Assembly (NCBI GenBank): GCA_020629735.1
Contig: JAHDCT010000021.1
Coordinates: 3,360 to 12,165, forward strand
Length of the DNA: 8,806 nt
Origin: a bacterium
GTDB lineage: Bacteria; Patescibacteriota; Gracilibacteria; Absconditabacterales; Absconditicoccaceae
Reading direction: 5' to 3'
The translations under genes were made by a program, and so were the position numbers. This document shows, in pieces, positions 1 to 8,247 of the stretch. Positions within the stretch are counted from its first letter, which is position 1, and each line of letters opens with the position of its first letter. The notes under the pieces are model-generated. The model was not told the origin of the DNA. It made no database searches and saw only the letters and a list, made by a program, of their open reading frames with translations.

Positions 1-1668
1 AACTTGGTTGGTAAAATTTGAGAGTTGGTTAATGATAAGAAAATAGAAGGAATTATTGATATTACAGATGAATCAAGCAAGAATGTGATGAGAGTGACGA
101 TTACTCTTAAGAAGTGAGTTGAAAAAGAGAATATTCTTTTGAGACTGTATAAATATACGGATCTCCAGACTAATTTTAATGTTAACAATGTGGCATTAGT
201 AGAAGAATGAAGACAACCAAGACATTTGAATATTAAAGATATGCTCGTCCAGTTTGTTGATTTTCGTAGACAAGTTGTGATGAGAAGATCTCTTTTTCAA
301 TTGGATAAAGCTAAAGGAAGACTTCATATTCTTGAATGATTACAAAGAGCAATTGACATTCTTGATGAAGTTATCGAGACTATTAAATCAAGTGATACAA
401 GAGAAGAAGCGAAGAATAGCTTGATGGAGAAATTTGATTTCTCAGAAGAACAGGCAGAATATATCTTGATGTTAAGACTTCAAACTCTCGTATGACTCGA
501 AATACAGAAAATTCTTAATGAAATTGGAGATAAGAAAGAGCTTATTGAATATCTTGAATGAATTATTGGTGATGAGAAAAAACTTGATGCAGTTGTTGCG
601 GATGAACTTATCTACATTAAAGATACATATGGAGACGATAGAAGAACGGAGGTGTCAGATGATGTCGAATCTGTCTACTCATTGAATTCTAATATGAAGA
701 GACTCAAGAAACTTGATGAATTAATCAAGGAGGATGTTCTTGTATGGATTGGGTCTGACTATCGTATGAAAGTCTTGTATCAAAGTAGAGTAATGTCTCT
801 TCCAAAAGATACATGGACGTTTACAAAGACTCATAATCAAGATAAAGTAGTAGTAATTACAGACACAGGTGAGCTAGTAGTTGAGAGATTGAAAGATCTT
901 GGTAAATTTACGACACAAAGTGATCCACTTGATCCTGCTAAGCATTATAAATTGAAGGGTAATCTTGTTTTCTCTGAAACAACTGCCTTTGATTTTGATC
1001 ATCTGTTAATTCTTTCTAATCAAAATAATGTGAAGAAGGTAAGTAAAGAACTCTTATTTAAGCTAAAGAAATTCCCAACCATTTGTATGGGACTTGGGGA
1101 TAAGGAAAAAGTTATCAAGGTATTGCCTGTAAAAGATGATGACAAGATTGGTGCTATTTCTGAATTATGATCAATTTTGATCTATGAATCAGCTCAAGTA
1201 AGAGCAATGTGAAAGACGGCTAATTGAGTTAAGGCAATTGATTTAGAAGAAGGAGATAAAGTAGCTGATGTATTTGTGTATCGTGATGAACCATTTATCT
1301 TTATGCATTCTGATCAACAAGGTAAATTAATCTCTGTAGAGGATATTTATGAACAAAAGAGAGGTAAGATGAAGAGAGGTCAAACGTGAAGATTAGCTGC
1401 AGAACTTAAGAAAGGACAGAGACTAAGATGAGCTATTGCTATAACTGAATGAGGTGTAAGTATTAAATTAGAATCATGAAGAGTTGATGATTTTGATTCT
1501 GATAAGATGGACCTTAAGATGCCAGAGGATGGATTAAGTAAAATTACAAATGGAAAAATTGAATTGATGTGGAGAGGACGAGAAGAAAAGGAGGCTAGGA
1601 AAGATGGAGAAGTTGAGTTAGACAATACAGATAGAAAATACAAAGAAAGAGGAAAGAAGAATAAATAG
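1..1668 (+). CDS. gyrA: DNA gyrase subunit A, 5'-truncated by the window edge (UGA read as Gly)
   Basis: This is the C-terminal 555 residues of the type IIA topoisomerase A subunit, which with GyrB cuts and passes DNA duplexes to control supercoiling. The N-terminal winged helix with the catalytic tyrosine lies outside the window. The fragment opens in the tower region (VGKIGELVNDKKIEGI, residues 3-18). KYTDLQTNF (51-59), the RR-rich helix (89-96) and HILEG (109-113) follow, and then the coiled-coil end of the core. From about residue 218 on lies the beta-pinwheel CTD; VRAMGKTANGVKAIDL marks one blade. Thirteen in-frame TGA codons encode glycine, including G70, G113, G165, G404 and G409, which are Gly in the family. 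The usual blade-1 GyrA box is not recognisable, so a ParC-like activity cannot be excluded; the core reads more like GyrA. A lysine- and glutamate-rich tail ends at TAG. The next gene starts 31 bases on and is probably co-transcribed. Confidence 0.95.
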
Positions 1669-1699
1669 TTCTTAATTTCTTTATCTCGTCATCATTATT

Positions 1700-1993
1700 A
1701 TGAAGGTAAATAAATATCGATTTGTTCCTAAAACATATGGTTGGTGATTGACGCCCATAAGTATAGAGTGATGGTTGGTTGTTCTGTTTATGGTGTTGGT
1801 GATTGTAGGTTTTGCTAGATGATTTCTTTGAGATCCGTCAACTGAGCCAACTGTTTGAGAAACGATTTTGTTTTTCTTGGCTGTGATGTTTATTTCTTTT
1901 TTTCCCATCTTATGCCTTAAACCTCGTATTAAGTGAGAGTTGAGATGGAGATGGTGACAGAAAGATGTTGATTGGAATGATGATGAAGAGTAG
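1700..1993 (+). CDS. small two-helix membrane protein, unknown function (97 aa)
   Basis: A complete 97-residue reading frame from ATG to TAG that exists only if TGA is sense (seven TGA, against two GGN glycines). The N-terminus reads KYWFVPKTYGWG (CGA7 as Trp), followed by PISIEGW. I recall similar aromatic openings in small uncharacterised Candidate Phyla Radiation membrane proteins, but cannot name a family. Two hydrophobic helices lie at about residues 25-43 and 54-73, separated by a short polar loop (GDPSTEPTVGE). The C-terminal tail is rich in Trp, basic and then acidic residues (ELRWRWGQ to DWNDDEE). The start is the first ATG after gyrA. There is no Shine-Dalgarno sequence; the upstream stretch is T/A/C-rich. 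It lies 31 bases after gyrA and just before a terminator, so it is probably the last gene of the gyrA transcript. The function is unknown. Confidence 0.85.
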
Positions 1994-2005
1994 TGTTGAT
2001 TAAAG

Positions 2006-2031
2006 AAAAACTCCTGAGAGGGAGTTTTTTT
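2006..2031. terminator. bidirectional intrinsic terminator between convergent genes
   Basis: A 9-bp perfect stem AAAAACTCC / GGAGTTTTT closes a 6-base loop (TGAGAG) and runs into further T on the plus strand. The A-side gives the matching U-tract on the minus strand. It lies 12 bases after the 97-residue gene and 39 bases beyond the end of the converging 551-residue gene, so it can serve both transcripts. The bases between it and position 2071 hold nothing else that I recognise. Confidence 0.85.
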
Positions 2032-2070
2032 GTTATTAGAGATATTATGATTTTGTAAAGGGGTATAACT

Positions 2071-3726
2071 TTAGGGTTTAATCCATTCTTTATAAAAGGC
2101 GTTACGTCATTCATGAGCGTTTTTTACGACTGATATAATTGTTTCTTTTCCAATATCAAAGTTGTTTTGATCATCGATGGTGTCACAAAGTGTGTGCAAT
2201 TTTTCGTTTTGAATGAGATTGTTAGTCCCATATTTTTGTTCTAGATTTTTTGCCATAATTGCGAATTTATGTACTTCTTTTGCTAACACTTCTTGTTGTT
2301 CTGCTTGTAAGGTTGCGAATTTTGTCACTTTCTCATATGCTTCTTTTTTTGCTTTTCCACTGTCTTTTTCATCTGAGAGATAAGATACTACATTATCTGG
2401 ACTTGAGAATTCTTTTAATAGTTCGTTTCCAACTACAACTCTTTTTAGTGCTGGTTCTAGATTTTGAATTCTTATTGTGTGAACTTCATCTTTTGTAAGA
2501 TTACTTGGTTCAAATGCTTCTCGAATAGATGATGGAATCGCTTCTCATAACTCAATATTTGTCCATCAATCGATTTGATCTGCTCAGAACTTATTTAATC
2601 AAACGAGTATGGCTTCATTACTGTATTTTCAGTTTTCATCTGGTTTGATGAGATTTAACATATTTAAATTGCTTGTTAATATTCCTGTTAGTTTTTTATC
2701 GAATTTTTCTTGTGGTGTTTCTGGGTCTGTAGAAGATTCTTTTTCTTTTGGAAGAAAGAATTTTGTAGTATCTTCAACATCTCCTTTTGTTTCTGCTTGC
2801 TCGATGATTGATTTAGCACTTTCGGATCTACTTTGAAGGGTGTCTGCTACTTGTTGGTCATTCATAGATTGTATTTTTTCATGTGCATCATTTTCACTTT
2901 CTCAAAGAGTTATATTTGACCATCATAACAATCATTTTATTGCCATAATCATTGAGATTAATCAATTTGATACTCACGCTTTTACAAGGTCTCTTTCGAA
3001 TCACAGGTTGTCAATTTTATTGTTATAGTAATCTATTTTTTCGTGATTTTCATCTATTTCTTTTAGTTCATTGAGGTGGGTTGTTAATGCGTCTATTGCC
3101 TTTTGATAATTGTCTTCAGATCGTTCTGCATCCAGTCTGTCTGTTGTGCTTCTGTTTCATTCGAGTACTTTATTTAGTTTATTTAAAACTCATTTCTCAT
3201 CTGATTCTGTTTCAACGTTTGTAGCTCATTTATCAGAGTAAATGAGAAAGGATTTTAAGTTGTTTTCATCAATACTTTCTTTTACATAAAAAGTCTCCTG
3301 ATTTTCTCAGGTTATTTGAGTTTCTCAGGTAACTTGATGTAGTTTTTGTCCATCTTTGAAATACAATTTATTGTCAACAACAGAAGTGTTAATTCCTTCT
3401 TGTTTGTGTATGGTAACTGTTTCAGAGTTTAGTGTTACTGTTTCACTTGAATCTCATCGCATGTGGATCATCATTTGATTTAAACGATGAATATCTTCAG
3501 GTTCGTTAGTATTTTTTTTTGCTGCTTGGATTGCTAAATCAAGTCATTTTTGAACTACGAGTTTTTTATCTGGTGTATATTTTGAAGCTATTTTTTCCCA
3601 ACCATCATCAAATTTTTGTTCAAATTCATTATGATCTACTGCATCTTCCAGTGATTTTTGTACTTTTTCTTGTTTTGCATTTTCAGCATTTGCTGTATCA
3701 ATGTTATGGAGATCTTCGAATGGCAT
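2071..3726 (-). CDS. unrecognised 551-aa protein with duplicated GW(S/T)NIxLGE module
   Basis: A continuous frame of 551 codons ending in TAA, visible only with TGA as glycine (19 TGA, 9 GGN). I do not recognise a family. The N-terminal 90 residues are helical and charged and include YTPDKK (50-55) and QKGLDLA (59-65), which match the 822-residue neighbour in position and spacing. A beta-type segment follows (about 92-150), then a long charged helical stretch with LTTHLNELKEIDENHEKIDYY. A weakly hydrophobic stretch near 252-270 ends in GWSNITLGE (from 268). GWTNIELGE recurs at 387. The C-terminus is helical and Glu/Gln/Lys-rich. No signal peptide is visible and the one hydrophobic stretch is marginal, so a cytoplasmic location is most likely. 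CGA falls in HMWG, EWSED and SIWEAF. The start is the first ATG, 13 bases after the 93-residue gene, with no Shine-Dalgarno. It shares that gene's promoter. Confidence 0.85.
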
Positions 3727-3739
3727 GGTACTATAAAAA

Positions 3740-4021
3740 TTATAAACTTGCTAAAAGGTCTTCGCAATCAGCTTCATCTTGAGCTTTACTTTCTGCTTCC
3801 ATGTTTTTTATTTTATCAAGAATGGATAAAGAAGTTTCTAGTTTTCCTTTGTCTATTTGATCTTTTGTTGCTAGAATAGAACTTTCTATGAGCTCGACAT
3901 ATACTGCTATCATTTCTTCTGTGAAGTCTGGCGATTCAAGGGCTTTTAAAAATGCTCAAGCCGGTGCCCAGACTTGTTCTAGTGTTTGAAGAAGTTTTCT
4001 TAGATATTCGAGTTTTTTCAT
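3740..4021 (-). CDS. small helical protein, unknown function (93 aa)
   Basis: A complete 93-residue frame from ATG to TAA with one in-frame TGA (A-P-A-Gly-A). It is almost wholly helix-forming. An N-terminal amphipathic segment (KKLEYLRKLLQTLEQVW, 2-18) leads to PAGAFLKALESPDF, then a helix around EEMIAVYVELIESS. The C-terminal half is charged (LDKIKNMEAESKAQDEAD) and ends in DLLASL, which could form a coiled coil. There is no signal peptide or long hydrophobic helix. It lies directly behind a consensus promoter and 13 bases ahead of the 551-residue gene, so the two form an operon. The leader GTTAAAAAAAATT has no Shine-Dalgarno sequence. I cannot assign a family; a small helical partner of the large neighbours is one reading, but that is inference from position only. 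Confidence 0.8.
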
Positions 4022-4051
4022 AATTTTTTTTAACAAATGCAATCTAGTTAA

Positions 4052-4080
4052 AGTATATGATTAGGCGTAATTTCTGTCAA
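4052..4080 (-). promoter_or_regulatory. consensus housekeeping-sigma promoter for the 93-aa/551-aa operon
   Basis: On the minus strand TTGACA (4080-4075) is followed by a 17-base spacer and TATACT (4057-4052). This is a perfect -35 box, optimal spacing and a -10 box one base from TATAAT. Transcription would begin near 4045, giving a leader of about 25 bases before the ATG at 4021. It lies in the 70-base gap between the 822-residue gene and the 93-residue gene, and no terminator precedes it, so read-through from the upstream gene is also possible. Confidence 0.8.
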
Positions 4081-4091
4081 ATGATTAGTTC

Positions 4092-6560
4092 TTAGACTGA
4101 GGTTCATATGTGACTGAATAAATTGATTCGGGCAGCTATTTTTTCTGAATCATCTTCATTGATTCAATATTCTGAAAGATCAATTTCGTTAGTTCATATG
4201 TTGAGTGATGTTCATTCTTGTGTTATTTTTTCTCATACATGTGCTCCGTCAGCTGCGATGAGATTTTTGAAAGTATTGATAGCCGTACTAAGGTTTATTA
4301 ATTGAGTAGCCTCTAGTTGATTCGTTTCTAATTCAAGGGGATCTTCATCAGTTCAATCTGGTTTTGTATATAGTTTTAGATTTCATGCATTATATTGAAT
4401 GTACTTGTGTTGAGTTTCATCTTGAAAAACAAAACTTTCTACGGCTCAATTGAGGTTGTAGGTATATGTTCAAGTTTCTGACTTAATTGCTATTGAGTTG
4501 TTGTTTATTGTAAGTGGCTGGCTTTTAAACTTACTTCCTAAATCTATGAAGCTTCATGATTGGTCTATCATGTATTGAAAATAATTTCATCAGTTATGTA
4601 TTTCAGGATCTGACTCAATAAACGTGAGTATTTTCTCGTTCTCATTGATGTCTATTTCTTGTATTTCTGTAAAGCTACTTTTTTCTTTGAGTGTTGTGAA
4701 CTGGTCGGTTAATAGATATCCATTTTCTGTGTTTAATGAGTACACTCATTGATCGTTTATCGCATAGATACCATTTTGGTGTTCAACAATAGTTTCTTGA
4801 CTCTCGACGTATGGATATTTGTCTGGTAGAGTTAATTTCTTTTCTCCATAGTAGATTGCATCTAGTCAACTTTTGGGGTTGCTAAGGTCTTGGCGGAGAG
4901 GTGCAGCGTAGAGATTTAGTGTGCTAATTACTGTATCCCAATCTTTTTGTTCTATTCATATATTGTTAAAGTTTAAGTAAGCATCTTCTCTTCTATCGAG
5001 TCAATCTGAATAATAGAGATTTCAATTATTTTTGTCTACATAAAGTACCATTCATTCTTGATCCCCTCATTTCATAATTGCCGTGGTATTAGTGTTAATG
5101 AGATTTATTAAATTTTCATGAATATCTATGTATTCGATTGAATTTGAAGCGGCATGTGATATGTTAACTGCATTGTGATTAGAGTTGGGAGGGAAAATGC
5201 TAATTGTGTTGTTTCCTCGGTCAAATGCTGCTTTATTTAATTCTTGAAAACTAACTCAATATTCAAGTAACTCACCTTGTTCATTAAATGAAGTATAATT
5301 TGTTTCTTGGTGATTGAATAATATTCAACTTCAGTTTTCGTTATATCATGTATCAAAATCAAACCAGATAGGAAAGTGATTTCCATCTTTTAATATTACA
5401 TAATCGTGCCATCATCATTCTTTGTCATGAATTTCAAAGTTGAGAAAGTTTTCTTGTTTGGATAGTGCTCACGTACTTCAATCAAAGCTTTTTCCGAAAG
5501 AACTAAAATTTTCATTTTCTACCCAATTTATTTCTCCACTTTGATTGTCAATTTGCATAAATCAGTTTTCAGTTATTCAGTAGAGATAATTACCAAGCAT
5601 TTGAGGTTCAACAATGCATGATAGTGCTTCTCATCTGCTTTCAATATTAGGTTTAATGAGATTTCATTGTGCATCTGCTATTTGATACGTTTCTCATGAT
5701 TTTATCATGCTGTAGTTTGATCAAGAAATTCGTTGAAAGTTGTCTGGAAGAGTTCAATTTTCTTGTTTTTCTGTGTTTTTTAAATAACTAAGGTGGTTAA
5801 CAGCATTAGCGTATGTGTCATTAAATTCTGGTGTGTCATCATGTTCTTGTACTTTTAGTATTGCTTTCTTTAGTAAAGCTATTTTTCCTGTATGATCTAA
5901 TCAACTGGTATTACTGATTATTTCTTGATGACTTTTGTGGAGAAAATCATGGGCATCATTAGCATTTTGAATTTTGTCAAAGTTACCATCATATACCGTT
6001 TCTTCTTCTTCTATGTCTACTTGGGCAGTAGCATGAAGTGGATTTTTGTTGTATACACGAATGGTCTTTTTCTTTTTATCACATTTTACAAATACATCAT
6101 GTGTTTCTGTATCTTGAGTATCTTGGAAGAGATAATAATTTCATTCCTCTAGATTAATTACATTTGAAATAGTGTATTTTCAGAGCATAAGTCTTGCTCA
6201 ATTATCTTCTGTCTTTGGTAGGTATGTATCTTGGGCTAGGATGTTGTATCATTGAAATGTATCATCTTGTAATTTCATATTTCGAAGGCTTTCTTCCATG
6301 ATATTTAATCAATTTAATTTTTCGTTTTTTAATGCGTCATCATCTTCAATTAAATTACGAGCTAGATCAATTCATTCTTGAGCTGCATTTTTTTGGTCGG
6401 GAGAAAAAGACTGTAGAGTTTCTTTTTGTTTTTGTTGAACCAAATCAGCTCACGTGTTGTGATTTTCTTCAATAACTCATTGGAGCAAGTTACTTAAATC
6501 TTCTTGTTTACTTTTGCTGTATGCATTAAAATCTGTCGAATTAATTTCTGTGTTTGTCAT
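4092..6560 (-). CDS. large beta-rich protein, possible propeller-like repeats, unknown function (822 aa)
   Basis: An 822-codon frame from ATG to TAA interrupted by about 43 TGA codons; only about 14 glycines use GGN. Residues 1-105 are helical and charged and contain FSPDQK (52-57) and QEGIDLA (61-67), shared with the 551-residue neighbour. Roughly 105-750 is Asn/Tyr/Asp/Gly-rich and predicts beta strands. Recurrent units pair an aromatic strand with a polar turn, such as LYGITENGFMQID, VLYVDKNNGNLYYSDG, NGIYAINDQGVYSLNTENG (from about 594) and YIQYNAGNLKLYTKPDG. These suggest a beta-propeller or similar repeat fold, but I cannot count blades reliably. The last 70 residues are helical (AAWINLFSHIG with CGA as Trp). 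No signal peptide or membrane helix is seen. The chosen ATG has only TAGG directly before it. It is first in the three-gene group and is followed by the promoter of the next two genes. Confidence 0.85.
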
Positions 6561-6571
6561 CCTATAGGGAA

Positions 6572-6600
6572 TATATAAATTACTTTAAGTATGCCGAAAA
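6572..6600 (-). promoter_or_regulatory. possible promoter of the 822-aa gene, giving a very short leader
   Basis: On the minus strand TTTTCG (6600-6595), a 17-base spacer and TATATA (6577-6572) form a weak -35 and a good -10. Transcription would start about 5 bases or fewer before the ATG at 6560, so the message could be effectively leaderless. The -35 is poor, so this call is tentative. A-tracts upstream (6614-6642) could act as an UP-like element. Confidence 0.35.
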
Positions 6601-6613
6601 GTGTTTTATTTGG

Positions 6614-6642
6614 CGAAAAAAATAACGCTTCACGAAAAAAAT
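6614..6642. repeat. 10-bp direct repeat CGAAAAAAAT, two copies
   Basis: Exact copies at 6614-6623 and 6633-6642 start 19 bases apart, close to two helical turns. They lie upstream of the 822-residue gene, and the second copy overlaps the T-tract of the upstream terminator. This may be curved DNA, a binding site, or chance in AT-rich sequence. Confidence 0.5.
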
Positions 6643-6669
6643 CACTGACATTTTGTCTGTGATCTTTTT
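6635..6669 (-). terminator. intrinsic terminator of the HTTM operon
   Basis: The stem ATCAC-T-GACA (6641-6650) pairs with TGTC-T-GTGAT (6654-6663) across a 3-base loop, with one T-T mismatch. Seven A at 6635-6641 become the U-tract of a minus-strand transcript. It lies about 50 bases past the TAA of the HTTM gene. Five T at 6665-6669 would also allow plus-strand termination, but no plus-strand gene leads into it. Between it and 6716 I see nothing else. Confidence 0.75.
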
Positions 6670-6715
6670 GGTATTTGATATATGAAATAATATTTATTCT
6701 TCTGAGGAGATTTTT

Positions 6716-8212
6716 TTATCTTCAGCATTCAGCTTCATAGAGGAGGATGGCTTCTGGTTCAGTTGTTTTATAATCTTCGAGTGTTGTTTCTAAGACATAA
6801 TGTCGTTTAATGCTTTTCACCTTTTCTTTTTGTTGTGAGTTTCGTAGATGACAGAAATAATTTGCTCCATATACTCTGTATTTACTATTCTTTTTCATTC
6901 GAAGATTAGTGAGGTATTTACGCCGTCTTTCATGATTATAAATGTCGTTGAACTTCTCTGGTTTATCAAAGCTTAGTTCTTTAGAATGATTCATAAGGTT
7001 TACAGATTTTCCTGTTGGGGTAATTCCTTCCATAACTGTTCGTCCGTCGTCAACAAATGGATACGGTGAGAACATATTTCGGTATTGATCTATTCTAAGG
7101 AGAAATCCATATCTGTTTAGGTGTCTTGGAAATCGATCATCATGTTTGTCAAAATCTAAGGTTCTTAGATTTCGAGAGAAGATGTAAAAGAGCGCTCAAA
7201 GTACTAATACTGATGGGAAAAGTCCTAGATTTTGTGTTATTATTGACGTTTTTCTTTTTTGGATTGCTTCTGTTTCATTATCATTTTCAACTCACGTTAT
7301 TTGTTTTGCTTTTGCTCATAGGTTGAAGTAATCCCACACAAATGAAGGAGTTAAGGCAAACCAACCAAATCAAAGAACCCATGGGAATGTGTATAAGCGA
7401 AGATTTAGTCCTAGACCAGCGTGGAAAGCCATGAATAAAATTACTCATAGAAACCTTCGTTTATGTTGTTTTCGAGGAATGATTAGTAGTAGAGGTCCGT
7501 AGAGCTCTAGATAGTATGAAAATGCTGTGAGACTTTTCATAAGTCATTCATGTTGATAAACTACATCTCCTATGAATGTCCTAAAGGTATCTAAACTTAG
7601 TGCATAATAGGTTGCTGTGAAGTCTGTATGCCATCTTGGGTGATCTTTGAGTATTGCTGAAAAGATATAGACAAATGAGATTTGTAAAATAAAAGCGAAG
7701 GTCGCTAATGAGAATACAGCAATTGGTTGCTTCGGATTTTTTTTATTATCTATACTTCGTTGATGGTTTAGTGGGAGGAACATACCCCAAAATAAGAAAA
7801 GTCTTACTACAGTATCCCCTCAATTTAAGACGAGTGGATTGTGTCCATGAATACCGAGTATTAGTATTCGTAAGAGTATGGACGAAGTTTTTGTTTTTCG
7901 TCCTATAGTATATGAGACTGCAGTAAGTAATGCTCAGATAAATAATGCATATTGATACCATAATGCATTAGATATTGCTGAGAATGACCGAACATTCTCT
8001 TGTCTATAACTGTCTAATAGTGCGTCTAAGGGAAGAACTCAAAAGTCTGAATGGAATGGAATTAAAAAGTATATTCCCATTATTATATCGAGTATGAGAA
8101 TACATCAAAATCATATTCTGAATATAGCTAACGATCTTGTATCTAACGCAAATACCCTTTTGATATATCACCAAATTGCATGTAAGAATAGTTTAGTGTA
8201 TGTTAGAAACAT
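6716..8212 (-). CDS. HTTM-family membrane protein (vitamin K-dependent gamma-carboxylase-like)
   Basis: A 498-residue integral membrane protein of the HTTM family, the bacterial relatives of the membrane domain of gamma-glutamyl carboxylase; the reaction of most bacterial members is unknown. Visible hallmarks are LAIFRIGFG (28-36), HNPLVLNGGD (124-133), WSID (152-155), AILKDHPRW (186-194), YLELYGPLLL (234-243) and FHAGLGL (263-269). The C-terminal domain carries WNLRTL, DQYWNMFSPYP (375-385), DDGW (388-391), RWRKYLTNLW (429-438) and CHLWN. K189 sits where the carboxylase catalytic lysine would fall, which is my inference. Hydrophobic segments lie near 28-50, 86-104, 111-122, 136-148, 165-187, 228-246, 253-271 and 330-346. 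Glycine is encoded by 13 TGA and 17 GGN. Fourteen CGA/CGG fit Trp, of which nine fall at positions I remember as Trp in the family. It starts at the first suitable ATG, 35 bases after the 114-residue gene, with no Shine-Dalgarno. Confidence 0.9.
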
Positions 8213-8247
8213 GTCAAAAATGACAAATAAAATATGTTTTTTAATGA

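Noticed and set aside
652..1170. A separate 172-aa plus-strand gene
   Set aside because: It is the TGA-free middle of gyrA, in frame with both flanks.
1..1668. UGA read as tryptophan (mycoplasma code 4)
   Set aside because: TGG is used throughout, and TGA falls at conserved glycines such as HILEG and LVGLE in gyrA.
1380..2114. Minus-strand ORFs at 1380-1643, 1681-1908 and 1929-2114
   Set aside because: They are antisense to gyrA and the 97-aa gene or run through the terminator; the sense frames are much better supported.
2540..2630. Peptidoglycan-binding-like domain in the 551-aa protein (LNKFGADQIDG)
   Set aside because: The resemblance is a few residues only; the FG-x-x-T core of that domain is missing and the protein has no export signal.
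2259..4305. Plus-strand ORFs of 60-87 aa at 2259, 2609, 2840, 3519, 3658 and 4123
   Set aside because: They are antisense to the long minus-strand genes and give low-complexity Leu/Phe/Ser-rich products expected from reverse-complemented Lys/Glu-rich coding sequence.
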